DNA of 49,629 nucleotides from Brevibacillus invocatus (GTDB lineage Bacteria > Bacillota > Bacilli > Brevibacillales > Brevibacillaceae). Positions 16,689 to 25,634 of the stretch are shown piece by piece (position 1 is the stretch's first letter; every line of letters begins with the position of its first letter). The translations under genes were made by a program, and so were the position numbers. The notes below the pieces were generated by a model, which worked only from the letters and a program-made list of their open reading frames with translations, did no database searches and was not told where the DNA came from. The stretch is from NCBI RefSeq assembly GCF_003710915.1, contig NZ_RHHR01000021.1:1-49629 (forward strand). Reading direction: 5' to 3'.

Positions 16689-18728
16689 TTACACCAGATT
16701 CAATGCGACAAGCACCAGGTCGATGAGCTTAATACCGACAAATGGAACGAGGATACCCCCCAATCCGTAGATCACCAGATTGCGACTGAGCAGCTTCGTC
16801 GCACTCATCGGCGTGTATTTTACACCTTTCATCGCCAGGGGGATCAGGATCGGGATAATGATCGCATTAAAGATCAGCGCAGACAAAATGGCACTTTGCG
16901 GTGTGGCTAGGCTCATGATGTTCAATGCTCCCATCTGCGGTATAGCCAACATGAACATCGCGGGAATGATCGCGAAGTACTTCGCCACGTCGTTTGCAAT
17001 GCTAAATGTCGTCAAGGCACCGTGTGTCATCAAGAGCTGTTTGCCGATTGCCACTACTTCGATGATCTTGGTCGGGTCGGAATCGAGGTCCACCATGTTG
17101 GCGGCCTCTTTCGCCGCAACGGTACCGCTGTTCATCGCCAAACCCACGTCAGCTTGAGCGAGCGCTGGAGCATCATTCGTTCCGTCACCGGTCATCGCAA
17201 CCAGCTTGCCTGCTGCCTGTTCTTTGCGAATCAGGGCAATTTTATCTTCCGGTTTGGCTTCCGCCACAAAATCGTCTACCCCTGCTTCTCGCGCGATGGT
17301 CGCTGCTGTCAACGGGTTATCTCCCGTACACATGACGGTGCGAATTCCCATACGGCGCAGCTCTTCAAAACGCTCTCGCATACCTGGCTTCACGGTGTCT
17401 TTCAAATAGATGAGACCCAGAATGCTGTTTCCTTCTGCCACAGCCAGTGGGGTTCCTCCGGCTGTCGCAATCCGGTTCGCCTTTTCTTCCAAGTCAGACG
17501 GGATCTTCCCTCCCTGTTCGCTAACGTGTTTCTTGATCGCGTCAACGGCACCTTTGCGGATTTGTACCCCATTCGCAAAATTCGTCCCACTCATCCTGGT
17601 CTCAGCACGGAACTCTACACCTTCCGAATGAGGAAGCTCAAGCTCGCTGGAAGCGAGGCCCTGCTTTTTCGCCAGCTCGATGACGGAGCGTCCTTCTGGT
17701 GTTTCATCGTAAACAGAGCTTTGTGCTGCCGCCCTATTCAAATCTTCCTGTTTTGTTTTCCCAACGGTCACAAATTCGGCTGCCATCCGGTTTCCGTGTG
17801 TGATGGTTCCCGTTTTATCTAAAATAATCGTGTTGATATCACCTGACGCCTCAACGGCCTTCCCGGACATAGCAATCACGTTGAACTGCGTGACGCGATC
17901 CATCCCTGCGATCCCAATGGCAGACAATAGTCCACCAATTGTCGTCGGGATCAAGCAAACAAGCAAAGCGATCAGGGTTGCAATGGGAATAGCAGCATTC
18001 ACATAGGTTGCAATCGGCAGCAGCGTCGTGCAGACGATCAGGAAAATCAATGTCAAACTGACCAGCAAGGTATTTAACGCAATCTCATTCGGTGTCTTCT
18101 GCCTTTTCGCTCCCTCTACCAGTGAAATCATGCGATCCAGGAATGATTCGCCAGGGTCGGTCGTCACACGGATCCGAATGCGGTCACTGACAACACGTGT
18201 GCCTCCCGTAACGGAGCTGAAATCACCGCCAGATTCTTTGATGACTGGCGCAGATTCTCCCGTGATCGCCGATTCATCAACGGATGCTACGCCTTCTATG
18301 ATCTCACCGTCGCTTGGGATCAGTTCGCCTGTTTCGACAATGACAATGTCACCTTTTCTCAGCTCAGTGGAGCTGATCATCTGGATCGTTCCATCTTTTT
18401 GCAGACGTCGTGCCTTTGTATCTTGTTTGGTTTTTTTCAAGCTTTCTGCCTGTGCCTTTCCTCTTCCCTCCGCCAATGCCTCTGCAAAATTGGCGAACAG
18501 GATGGTCACGAACAGGATCAAGCTGACGACACCGTTGTAAAACGGGTCGGACGCTCCTCCAAACAAATGGGGGAAAAACGTGAGGAGGAGAGTAATCACA
18601 AACCCTACCTCGACAACGAACATGACCGGATTTTTCATCATCACGCGCGGGTCCAGTTTTTTGAACGAATCGACAAAGGCCCGCTGGTACAAATCTTTGG
18701 GAAGCGCCACCGTGCGCGTTCTACTCAT
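16689..18728 (-). CDS. kdpB: K+-transporting ATPase ATP-binding subunit KdpB
   Basis: The 679-aa P-type ATPase subunit has the actuator motif TGES (156-159), the phosphorylation motif DKTGT with Asp304, the nucleotide-binding region, [16 protein letters not shown] in the hinge and C-terminal helices including [32 protein letters not shown]. KdpB hydrolyses ATP to drive K+ moved through KdpA. All catalytic residues visible are intact, so the pump should work. It starts at ATG 18728 with AGGAGA about 8 nt upstream, 25 nt after the kdpA stop. Confidence 0.97.
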   Translation of the reverse strand: MSRTRTVALPKDLYQRAFVDSFKKLDPRVMMKNPVMFVVEVGFVITLLLTFFPHLFGGASDPFYNGVVSLILFVTILFANFAEALAEGRGKAQAESLKKTKQDTKARRLQKDGTIQMISSTELRKGDIVIVETGELIPSDGEIIEGVASVDESAITGESAPVIKESGGDFSSVTGGTRVVSDRIRIRVTTDPGESFLDRMISLVEGAKRQKTPNEIALNTLLVSLTLIFLIVCTTLLPIATYVNAAIPIATLIALLVCLIPTTIGGLLSAIGIAGMDRVTQFNVIAMSGKAVEASGDINTIILDKTGTITHGNRMAAEFVTVGKTKQEDLNRAAAQSSVYDETPEGRSVIELAKKQGLASSELELPHSEGVEFRAETRMSGTNFANGVQIRKGAVDAIKKHVSEQGGKIPSDLEEKANRIATAGGTPLAVAEGNSILGLIYLKDTVKPGMRERFEELRRMGIRTVMCTGDNPLTAATIAREAGVDDFVAEAKPEDKIALIRKEQAAGKLVAMTGDGTNDAPALAQADVGLAMNSGTVAAKEAANMVDLDSDPTKIIEVVAIGKQLLMTHGALTTFSIANDVAKYFAIIPAMFMLAIPQMGALNIMSLATPQSAILSALIFNAIIIPILIPLAMKGVKYTPMSATKLLSRNLVIYGLGGILVPFVGIKLIDLVLVALNLV

Positions 18729-18753
18729 CGAAATATCTCCTCTGCCTCTAAAA

Positions 18754-20427
18754 TTATCGAATGGTCAACCACTCTGCGATCGGACCAAGTGCCAGCACTG
18801 GCAAAAATGTCAGCGCACCCACGATCACCACCGTGGCAATCAGAATCATCAGAAACACGCTGTTATCTGTACGCAAGGTACCCAATGTTTCAGGTACTGG
18901 TGTTTTCGCGATCAAGGAACCGGCTACCGCCAGCATGGCAATGATCGATACGTATCGACCAAACAGCATGACTAAACCGGTGGAAATATTCCAGAATGGT
19001 GTGTTGTCGCCTAATCCCTCAAAACCGGAACCGTTATTGGCTGCCGACGAGGTAAACTCATACAAAACTTGAGAGATCCCATGGAACCCTGGGTTTGATA
19101 TTCCCGCTGTGCCCATTTCAGTCGCCAAAGCTATAGCCGTTGGAGCCAGAATAATTAGCGGGTGTACGAGAATCGCGATGGCGATCAGCTTCATCTCTCT
19201 TCCCTCAATCTTGCGGCCCAGGAATTCGGGCGTGCGACCTACCATCAGGCCGGCCAAAAATACGGCCAGGATCGCGTACATCAAGATGTTGACGGTTCCC
19301 ACGCCATCCCCACCAAACACACTGTTGAGCATCATCTCGCCCAAAGGAACCAACCCGCCAAGCGGCGTCAAGGTATCGTGCATATTGTTTACCGTACCAG
19401 TGGTTGCTGCTGTCGTAACCGCGGTAAACAAGGCACTTTGCGCGATGCCAAAACGAACTTCTTTTCCTTCCATACTGCCCATGAGCTGGGACAATCCTGC
19501 ACGTTCCAATGCCGGGTTGCCGTTTACCTCGGCGGTATACGCTGTAATCAAGAAGGCCAAGAACATCATGCCCATAGCCCCGAAGATCACCCAGCCTTGT
19601 TTGCGGCTCTTTGCCATAAAACCGAAGACAAATGGTAACGACGCCGGAATCAGGAACATCGAGAGAATCTCAATCACGTTGGAAAGAGGTGTAGGATTCT
19701 CAAATGGATGAGAAGAGTTAACTCCGAAGAATCCGCCCCCGTTTGTACCCAAGTGCTTAATCGAAACCAGAGAAGCAACAGGACCTCTTGCAATCTGCTG
19801 TTCTGTACCACTGATTGTCGTAGCGGTTGCAGTAGGCTCCATGGTTTGCGGAACACCTTGAGACACGAGAAGCAACGTGACGATCATGGCAAGCGGGATC
19901 AGTACTCGTGTATGGGAACGAATCAAGTCGACGTAAAAGTTCCCGATGCTACGCTGGCCAGTCAGCCCGCGCATGAATGCCATGGCGACAGCGATCCCCG
20001 TAGCCGGAGTGGTAAACATCAGGAAGATGATCACCATCATCTGCGAGAGATAGGACAAGCCACTTTCACCGCTGTAGTGCTGCAGGTTGGTGTTGGTCAA
20101 AAAGCTGACAGCGGTGTTGAACGACAAAAGCGGTTCCATCGCACCGATGTTGTTGGGGTTTCCCGGTAGAAATCCTTGCAGACGAAGCAGTAGATAAGCG
20201 ATCGCGACCATGGCGATGTTGCTCATGAGCACACCTGCTGCGTATTGTTTCCAGGTCATGTCGGCTACACGAATCCCAGATATTTTATAAATGACATTTT
20301 CCACCCCACCAAACACGCGGTCCAATCGAGTGGTCGTAAGCGAAAAGGCAAGTGCCAGATATCGTCCCATCGGTATGGCCAATATGAGAAGCACGACCAG
20401 AACCAACGATATTTGAAGAAAGTCCAC
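18754..20427 (-). CDS. kdpA: K+-transporting ATPase channel-like subunit KdpA
   Basis: The 557-aa polytopic protein is related to SKT-type potassium channels. Selectivity-filter loops are visible: [46 protein letters not shown] and [12 protein letters not shown]. It forms the K+ pathway of KdpFABC. The start is GTG 20427, supported by AGGAGG 7 nt upstream. It follows kdpF by 45 nt and leads kdpB by 25 nt. Expression should depend on the c-di-AMP riboswitch in the long leader upstream. Confidence 0.96.
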   Translation of the reverse strand: MDFLQISLVLVVLLILAIPMGRYLALAFSLTTTRLDRVFGGVENVIYKISGIRVADMTWKQYAAGVLMSNIAMVAIAYLLLRLQGFLPGNPNNIGAMEPLLSFNTAVSFLTNTNLQHYSGESGLSYLSQMMVIIFLMFTTPATGIAVAMAFMRGLTGQRSIGNFYVDLIRSHTRVLIPLAMIVTLLLVSQGVPQTMEPTATATTISGTEQQIARGPVASLVSIKHLGTNGGGFFGVNSSHPFENPTPLSNVIEILSMFLIPASLPFVFGFMAKSRKQGWVIFGAMGMMFLAFLITAYTAEVNGNPALERAGLSQLMGSMEGKEVRFGIAQSALFTAVTTAATTGTVNNMHDTLTPLGGLVPLGEMMLNSVFGGDGVGTVNILMYAILAVFLAGLMVGRTPEFLGRKIEGREMKLIAIAILVHPLIILAPTAIALATEMGTAGISNPGFHGISQVLYEFTSSAANNGSGFEGLGDNTPFWNISTGLVMLFGRYVSIIAMLAVAGSLIAKTPVPETLGTLRTDNSVFLMILIATVVIVGALTFLPVLALGPIAEWLTIR

Positions 20428-20472
20428 GACAGTTCCTCCTAACTACCTGTATAAAAATGGATTGATCCAAAC

Positions 20473-20550
20473 TCAATATTTTTCCGGGTAAATCAGCGCG
20501 TGGCACAAGTACATGGAAAGGCCGGCCACAATCAACAACAACACGATCAT
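20473..20550 (-). CDS. kdpF: KdpF, small stabilising subunit of the Kdp pump
   Basis: The 25-aa single-helix peptide (MIVLLLIVAGLSMYLCHALI, ending YPEKY) matches the KdpF pattern of one membrane helix closed by Y-x-x-A-L-x-x-P-E-K/A-aromatic. KdpF stabilises the KdpABC complex in the membrane. It starts at ATG 20550, with GGGAGGG 8 nt upstream, overlaps the stop codon of the preceding 35-codon ORF (ATGA) and lies 45 nt before kdpA. Confidence 0.85.
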   Translation of the reverse strand: MIVLLLIVAGLSMYLCHALIYPEKY

Positions 20551-20654
20551 TTTTCTTTCCCTCCCTGTTCTCTTACCACCGCGTCACAAAACTTGATGAG
20601 TGCGAAAAATACACCAAACGAAAGCGCCAATAGCAGTACGGAAACAGCATCCAT
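20547..20654 (-). CDS. 35-aa membrane peptide gene between the kdp leader and kdpF
   Basis: A small open frame of 35 codons encodes an N-terminal hydrophobic helix (DAVSVLLLALSFGVFFALI) and a charged C-terminal tail (REQGGKEK). AAGGAGG stands 7 nt before ATG 20654, and the stop overlaps the kdpF start, so it is very likely translated and coupled to kdpF. I do not recognise a family. It could be an extra small subunit of the pump, a second KdpF-like peptide or a leader peptide. Confidence 0.65.
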   Translation of the reverse strand: MDAVSVLLLALSFGVFFALIKFCDAVVREQGGKEK

Positions 20655-21077
20655 TCACGTTCCTCCTTTTCTCCTATTAAAAAATCGACGAGTCGTCTCT
20701 CTCGCTTACCCCGTGCAGGTTTCCTATTTTTCGAAAAAGCCTGCCGTTGGGTAAAAAAATAGACCAATGCTTACGATTTCCCCGTTGATCGTCACTTTTG
20801 ACCAGCACAGATGAACAGGCGAACGAAGTCGTCGCATCCAGCGGTTAAACGATCAAATATTCGGAGAAAAAGTACTCATTGGTCTACCTAACGCCCAGCC
20901 GACAATGGATTGCCTTCTTTGCGTTTTGTCTCCCGTTTCCTTCTTCCGAGAACAGCTTATTCTTTTTGAGAGCAAAACGAAAAAGACCTGTAAAACGTTT
21001 TGAGTAAGTCCTTTGGCCGTCCATAAGACAACAAAAAAGGCCTCCTCAAACAGGCGGTCTTTTGACCTCCCTCGCTT
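20655..21077 (-). other. Long untranslated part of the kdp leader
   Basis: About 420 nt separate the aptamer from the first small ORF. No convincing gene is seen. It holds the riboswitch terminator (21035-21063) and, around 20752-20765, a TAAAAAAATAGACC element (plus-strand reading) that recurs in the opuA leader. A GCAGG/CCTGC hairpin enclosing TTTTTCGAAAAA lies near 20715-20745. The function of the rest is unknown. Confidence 0.5.
21035..21063 (-). terminator. Riboswitch-linked terminator in the kdp leader
   Basis: A 12-bp stem with two mismatches (21035-21046 with 52-63) and a 5-nt loop is followed on the minus strand by six U. It begins about 15 nt after the c-di-AMP aptamer, which is the expected place for the expression platform of an OFF switch. 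Confidence 0.75.
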
Positions 21078-21201
21078 TAGCCTACGAAGTTAGCTGTCGG
21101 GTAGGATGGCGAAAGAGTTTCTCATCCCTTCCACATATGAAGCGTGGAATTAACCCCTACTGATTGGTTCCTCCGTTCCCGAGTGCCTCGGGATTAGGCC
21201 A
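21078..21201 (-). promoter_or_regulatory. c-di-AMP riboswitch (ydaO/yuaA class) ahead of the kdp operon
   Basis: Minus-strand RNA shows the conserved blocks of the ydaO class: GGGAACGGAGGAACC (21166-21180), GGGGTTAAT (21149-21157), and CCGACAGCTAAC with TTCGTAGGC at the 3' side (21080-21100). The closing helix pairs GCCTA near 21198 with TAGGC near 21080. This class binds cyclic di-AMP and normally terminates transcription when the ligand is abundant; a terminator follows directly. Control of potassium uptake genes by this riboswitch is known in other Firmicutes. Confidence 0.9.
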
Positions 21202-21228
21202 GATCTGCAATTGTTGGTTACGAGTCTC

Positions 21229-21257
21229 ATTATACGTCTGGCATAAACGCTTGTTAA
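21229..21257 (-). promoter_or_regulatory. Sigma-A promoter of the kdp operon
   Basis: On the minus strand TTAACA (21252-21257) and TATAAT (21229-21234) are separated by exactly 17 nt. Transcription would start about 20 nt before the riboswitch aptamer. Confidence 0.8.
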
Positions 21258-21423
21258 TGTTCTGTTTCTGTCTTTTTTGCACGATTTGTGCATTCTTTAT
21301 TCATGTAAGCGATTTAACGACGTCAGGCCTCATCCGATCATGTTATTTCGTTGATTCTCTCTCTTTTTCATTGCAGACTCTGACACGAGTTCAGTCCATG
21401 TGTCATCAGCAGAGCCGTTCCAT

Positions 21424-21834
21424 TTAACCTCTGATTTGTGCAGCCAGCCACCCGTATCCTGTATATCCTGGCTTACTTACGATGACATAGTTCGCTCCCA
21501 AACATTTGTACAACGTCACGTTGCGATGCTCATGCGTCATCACAAAGATCCGGCAGGTTCCCAATTGCCGGAACAAGGCAATAAAATCGCGCCCTTCTGA
21601 CCATTCATCAGGAAAGATGTAGGCAGAATGATACACCAGCAAGGAATCCTGATCGCGGTAGCTTTCGTCAAAGGAGACGGGCACGAATCGCTGAATCGCT
21701 TCACCCGTCATTGCCGCAATCGACGAATACGCACCGGGATTCCTGCCAAAAAAGGCTGGCTGACTGTCACCGTTTAGCGTCTGGACAAAAGAAGTGAATG
21801 CCTCTCCCTTTCCGATCACCAGATAATTCTTCAT
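21424..21834 (-). CDS. Unknown protein at the end of the opuA operon
   Basis: The 136-aa protein is not recognised. It opens MKNYLVIGKGEAF, compatible with a small alpha/beta nucleotide-binding-like fold, and contains YHSAYIFPDEW and YVIVSKPGYTGYGWLA; no signal peptide or membrane helix is seen. It lies 21 nt after opuAC with GGGAGG upstream, so it is probably cotranscribed. ATG 21834 is used; GTG at 21837 or 21843 is possible. No terminator was found between it and the kdp promoter, so opu transcripts could run into the kdp leader. Confidence 0.7.
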   Translation of the reverse strand: MKNYLVIGKGEAFTSFVQTLNGDSQPAFFGRNPGAYSSIAAMTGEAIQRFVPVSFDESYRDQDSLLVYHSAYIFPDEWSEGRDFIALFRQLGTCRIFVMTHEHRNVTLYKCLGANYVIVSKPGYTGYGWLAAQIRG

Positions 21835-21855
21835 CACAGACACAGCCCTCCCGAA

Positions 21856-22785
21856 TCAATTCTTGAGATCCTCGATGGACGTGATGTCCATGTAAGCCGG
21901 AACCACCAATCCGATTTTTGTTCCATCCAGATTTGGACCCAGATCCTCAATCTGTCCTCCGAACTTTTTGAGGTAGCTTACATCCGTAGAAGGTAGCCAA
22001 GCAGCTACCATGCCATCAACATCACCGATCGCCACACCTGCCCACATGGGTCCGGTCTGCACCTGACTCAATTCCACTTCATACCCGAGTCTTTTCTCTA
22101 ACACATGTTCTACCACGTGGGTGCTGGCGATCTCGGAATCCCATGCCACATAAGCGATCGTCAGTTTTTCTTTGTTTACAGGCTGGATGCCTTCCACCCA
22201 TTTCCCTACCTTTTCCTCGTTGTTTTTCACCCACTCAGACGCTGCATCCGCCGGTTGTTCCCCGTCTAGAATCTGTACCATGACGGCCTCCATATCAGTT
22301 GGCTCCCAATGGAACGCATCCAAAAACTGATAGGCTGCAGGATGCTCCTGTTTCAATCCTTTTCGGACGATGGTATGGATTTGTTCGGCTCCACCAAAGC
22401 CGTTTTTCGGGTCCTCCAGATACTTCAGATCCATTTTTTTAAACATCCAATGGGGGGACCAGCCCGTAATGATAATGGGTTGCTTCTCTGCATACGCCTG
22501 GGTCAAAGCTGCCGTCATGGCCGCATCGGAGCCCTCGACCAACTGCCAATTGTCCAGCCCGTAGTGCGTCAACACTTCCGCTGTCTTCAACATGGAGCCA
22601 GACCCGGCGTCGATGCCGATGATTTTGTAATCCAGTATTTCACCCACTGAGGTACTGGCTGCTTCGGTAGATGTCTGAGGGGGCGTTACACTAGGCGTCG
22701 GGCTCGCTTCCTGCTGAGAGCAGCCTGTCACCCATACAGAAGCACCCAACATTATAGCCAGGATAACGGTAATCGTTTTCTTCAT
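21856..22785 (-). CDS. opuAC: Glycine betaine ABC transporter substrate-binding lipoprotein OpuAC
   Basis: The 309-aa lipoprotein has a signal peptide ending in the lipobox VTGC, a Ser/Thr/Pro-rich linker and the OpuAC fold. Segments IIGIDAGSGSM, IIITGWSPHWMF (Trp residues that cage the betaine), AYVAWDSEIAST and GLVVPAYMDI occur in the same order as in B. subtilis OpuAC. It captures glycine betaine or related solutes outside the membrane for OpuAA/OpuAB. Its ATG overlaps the permease stop by 4 nt. It is controlled through the upstream c-di-AMP riboswitch. Confidence 0.93.
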   Translation of the reverse strand: MKKTITVILAIMLGASVWVTGCSQQEASPTPSVTPPQTSTEAASTSVGEILDYKIIGIDAGSGSMLKTAEVLTHYGLDNWQLVEGSDAAMTAALTQAYAEKQPIIITGWSPHWMFKKMDLKYLEDPKNGFGGAEQIHTIVRKGLKQEHPAAYQFLDAFHWEPTDMEAVMVQILDGEQPADAASEWVKNNEEKVGKWVEGIQPVNKEKLTIAYVAWDSEIASTHVVEHVLEKRLGYEVELSQVQTGPMWAGVAIGDVDGMVAAWLPSTDVSYLKKFGGQIEDLGPNLDGTKIGLVVPAYMDITSIEDLKN

Positions 22786-23624
22786 ATCGTTTCTCTCTCC
22801 TTTTGACCTGCATGTTGTGTAATTCGATCCAAGACGATCGCAATGATCACAATCGACAGCCCTGCCTCGAATCCTCTACCTATGTCCACTTGGGATATGG
22901 CGCGGTATACATCCGCTCCCAGTCCCTTGGCCCCAATCATCGCTGCAATCACGACCATTGAGAGCGCAAGCATGATGCACTGATTGATCCCAGCCAATAT
23001 CGTCGTTTTAGCCAGAGGCAGCTGAACCTTCCATAATTTCTGCCAACCGGTAGAGCCAAAGGCGTCTGCCGCTTCGGCCAATTCCTGAGGTACCTGGCGA
23101 ATCCCAAGATTGGTGAGACGCACAATCGGCGGCATGGCAAAAATGACAGAAGCGATGACTCCAGGAACCTCCCCCAAGCCGAAGAAAAAAATCGCGGGGA
23201 TGAGGTACACAAACGCAGGCATCGTTTGCATCAAATCAAGTACAGGCGTCATCAGATTGCGAAACGCGTCGTGCCTCGCGCAAAGGATACCTGCAGGAAT
23301 CCCCACTACGATGGAAACCAATGCCGAAACAATGACCAGCCCCAACGTTTCCATGGTATTTTCCCAATAGCCCAGGTTATAGATGAGCGAGAGCCCAATT
23401 ACGGTAGTAATCATCGTATTTCGCTTCCCAAACACCCAGGTCAGCGCCCCAAACAGCAGGATGATGATAAAAAACGGAACACCTGTCAATACAGTGGAAA
23501 AAAAGGTTAGCATCCCCGAAATGACAGAGTCGATCGGATCAAACAGCTCCCCTCTGTACTCACCAAGAAACGCTACGAATCCTTCTACCCACTTATCGAT
23601 CGGGACCTTAGGCACGGAGTCCAT
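22782..23624 (-). CDS. opuAB: Glycine betaine ABC transporter permease OpuAB
   Basis: The 280-aa protein starts with an amphipathic region (VPKVPIDKWVEGFVAFL) typical of OpuAB/ProW and has several transmembrane helices. The EAA loop reads LAEAADAFGSTGWQKLWKVQLPLA and contacts the ATPase. It forms the membrane channel for compatible-solute import. It overlaps opuAA by 17 nt and opuAC by 4 nt, so the three are translationally coupled. Confidence 0.94.
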   Translation of the reverse strand: MDSVPKVPIDKWVEGFVAFLGEYRGELFDPIDSVISGMLTFFSTVLTGVPFFIIILLFGALTWVFGKRNTMITTVIGLSLIYNLGYWENTMETLGLVIVSALVSIVVGIPAGILCARHDAFRNLMTPVLDLMQTMPAFVYLIPAIFFFGLGEVPGVIASVIFAMPPIVRLTNLGIRQVPQELAEAADAFGSTGWQKLWKVQLPLAKTTILAGINQCIMLALSMVVIAAMIGAKGLGADVYRAISQVDIGRGFEAGLSIVIIAIVLDRITQHAGQKERETI

Positions 23625-24846
23625 CGCTCTTCACCTCTACCCTCAATCGCTCTATCCGTTCATCCGAAATATTTACTTTTCCAACCAGACCACCCAATAC
23701 CGCCCCTTTTACAAGGACACCCAGCAAACGCTGTTGCTCGCCTACTACCGCAATGGGGACATGCACATCTGCCATCATGGGAATCAAATCGTGCAGGAGT
23801 GTATCCGGTGAAACTGTCGGAATGTCCGTTTTCATAATAGTCGAAAGTGTCTCACCCGTACTGATTGCGAGCGATACATCGTAGGCAGAAACCAATCCCA
23901 GCAGCGATCGTTTTTTGTCCACGATATACAAGCTGGACACACCGTTATCCATCATGAGCTGAAGCGCGACACGCGCCCCTTTATCCGGCGTGATCGCTTC
24001 TGCCCGCTTCATCACATTCTTTGCTACAAGAACTCTGGACAAGTCTGCATCCTCCACGAATTTTTTCACGAACTCATCTGCCGGATCGGTCATGATCTCT
24101 TCCGGTCGTCCTACTTGAATCAACTGCCCATCCCTCATAAGCGCGATACGGTCTCCCAATCGCAATGCTTCATGAAGGTCGTGAGTAATAAACAAGATCG
24201 TCTTTTTCATCGTCATCTGCAACTCCAGAAGTTCATCCTGCATATCTTTTCGAATCAAAGGGTCTAGTGCACTAAACGCTTCATCCATCAAGAGAACATC
24301 GGGATTGTTGGCAAGCGCACGTGCCAGTCCGACCCGCTGGCGCATACCGCCGCTTAATTGAACCGGGTAGGCATTCTCCCACTCCTCTAAACCAACGAGA
24401 GCGATGGCTTCTCTTGCTTTTTCTTGCCGGGCATCCACCGGAACATGCTGAATCTCCAGACCAAATTCAACGTTTTCACGAACTGTCCGCTGCGGAAAGA
24501 GAGCGAAGTTTTGGAACACCATCCCCAGTTTCTTTCTCCGCACCTCGCGCAATTGAGTGGCATTCATGCCGATGATCTCTTCTCCATCAATGAAAATGGT
24601 TCCGCTCGTCGGTTCAATCAGCCGATTGCACAGTCGGACCAAAGTGGACTTGCCGCTTCCGGAGAGACCCATAATGACAAATATTTCTCCTTCCTCCACG
24701 TCAAAACTCACTTGGTTAACGCCGACGGAAAGACCGGTCTGCCTAAAAATTTGTTCCTTTGTCCACCCCTCTGCCAAAAGCTTCAATGCTAGCTGCGGTT
24801 GTCTACCAAACACCTTTGATAGCTGTCTCACCTGAATTTTGGGCAT
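23608..24846 (-). CDS. opuAA: Glycine betaine ABC transporter ATP-binding protein OpuAA with CBS domains
   Basis: The 412-aa ATPase has Walker A GLSGSGKST, the Q-loop QNFALFP, signature LSGGMRQR, Walker B VLLMDEAFSALDP and the switch His in ITHDLHEA. The C-terminal part contains a pair of CBS domains, which in OpuA-type transporters sense ionic strength or nucleotides (c-di-AMP binds CBS domains of some OpuC/OpuA homologues). The start is ATG 24846 with GAGGG 6 nt upstream. The frame stays open upstream to 25299, but that part runs through the leader and riboswitch and is not coding. Confidence 0.95.
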   Translation of the reverse strand: MPKIQVRQLSKVFGRQPQLALKLLAEGWTKEQIFRQTGLSVGVNQVSFDVEEGEIFVIMGLSGSGKSTLVRLCNRLIEPTSGTIFIDGEEIIGMNATQLREVRRKKLGMVFQNFALFPQRTVRENVEFGLEIQHVPVDARQEKAREAIALVGLEEWENAYPVQLSGGMRQRVGLARALANNPDVLLMDEAFSALDPLIRKDMQDELLELQMTMKKTILFITHDLHEALRLGDRIALMRDGQLIQVGRPEEIMTDPADEFVKKFVEDADLSRVLVAKNVMKRAEAITPDKGARVALQLMMDNGVSSLYIVDKKRSLLGLVSAYDVSLAISTGETLSTIMKTDIPTVSPDTLLHDLIPMMADVHVPIAVVGEQQRLLGVLVKGAVLGGLVGKVNISDERIERLRVEVKSDGLRA

Positions 24847-25249
24847 TCTCTTCCCTCGCTTCACATTTTTGCGCAATACAAAAAACTGCGAAATTCCACA
24901 GCAAACCAAAGCATGGTTGCTAATCGAAATCCGCAGGCCTACGTAATACCTGGCGTCCCACATTGTGGACTCCCTGTACTCTGTCTTCCTGTTCAGGATC
25001 CATTGTTTTTCGTCTACGTTACTCGGTTTATGACGTGACCCACTACCTCTTATCCATCTGCAGCCATTGGACTGCATATGGATAAGCTGCCCGTTGATTT
25101 CCCCATAAAAAATAGACCGATACATCCTTTCCCTCCGGAACAAAGGTCCCAAAGAAAAAGCCTGCATCAGCCTATCACACGCCCGAGAGGAACTCTCCTT
25201 CTGGCGCATTCTTAGCCCAGACTTCATCACTGCACGACCTTCCCTGCTT
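24847..25249 (-). other. Long untranslated part of the opuA leader
   Basis: About 400 nt lie between the aptamer and opuAA. The frame is open by chance, but no start site is supported. It contains a GAGAG/CTCTC hairpin near 25186, a TAAAAAATAGACC element (25106-25118, plus reading) shared with the kdp leader, and a candidate terminator just before the gene (24886-24936). Confidence 0.5.
24886..24936 (-). terminator. Candidate terminator at the end of the opuA leader
   Basis: CTGCG/CGCAG closes an imperfect hairpin with an inner AGCAA/TTGCT helix, followed on the minus strand by six U, 34 nt before the opuAA start. It may be the expression platform of the riboswitch, although it is far from the aptamer. 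Confidence 0.5.
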
Positions 25250-25370
25250 TGGCCGACGAGGTTAGCTGACGGGTAGGATGGCAGAGAAGATTTCCTCATC
25301 CCTCCTGATTACTCAGGATTAACCCCAAAAGATTGGTTCCCCCGCTCCCGCGATGCTCGGGACTAGGCCG
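25250..25370 (-). promoter_or_regulatory. c-di-AMP riboswitch (ydaO/yuaA class) ahead of the opuA operon
   Basis: The minus strand has the same conserved blocks as the kdp copy: GGGAGCGGGGGAACC (25335-25349), GGGGTTAATCC (25316-25326) and CCGTCAGCTAACCTCGTCGGC (25252-25272), closed by GGCC/GGCC. The helix between blocks differs from the kdp copy while base pairing is kept. It should repress betaine uptake when cyclic di-AMP is high. Confidence 0.9.
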
Positions 25371-25400
25371 TTTGTTTGCCTATTTCTTTATCGTGCTTTG

Positions 25401-25429
25401 ATTATACGCTTGCTCCCACTTCTTGTGAA
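25401..25429 (-). promoter_or_regulatory. Sigma-A promoter of the opuA operon
   Basis: On the minus strand TTCACA (25424-25429) and TATAAT (25401-25406) are spaced by 17 nt, about 30 nt before the riboswitch. The layout mirrors the kdp promoter. Confidence 0.78.
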
Positions 25430-25572
25430 CGTTCAGTTCCGCAAGAATTCATGGAATCGTGTCTTTCTTTATGAATCGCATTCGTTTATCTTTTTCCTGC
25501 TCATCAAAATGAAGAATCCCTCTCGAATCCACACGTTTTCACAGGTCACCTACCCCCCTCATTTTTCAACAG

Positions 25573-25601
25573 TTGACAGGCTTTCAGCCGCTGAGTAAGA
25601 T
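25573..25601 (+). promoter_or_regulatory. Sigma-A promoter of the DUF2294 gene
   Basis: TTGACA (25573-25578) and TAAGAT (25596-25601) are separated by 17 nt on the plus strand, 33 nt before the TTG start. It is divergent from the opuA promoter. Confidence 0.8.
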
Positions 25602-25634
25602 AAGTCACAACGAATATCCGGGGAGGAATGGCGC

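Noticed and set aside
21856..22785. Apparent circular permutation of the betaine-binding domain
   Set aside because: B. subtilis OpuAC has the same segment order as far as I recall, so it is normal for this subfamily.
24847..25299. In-frame N-terminal extension of opuAA starting at 25299
   Set aside because: The extension is translated from the riboswitch and leader, has no ribosome binding site, and the ATPase family starts near MPKIQ at 24846.
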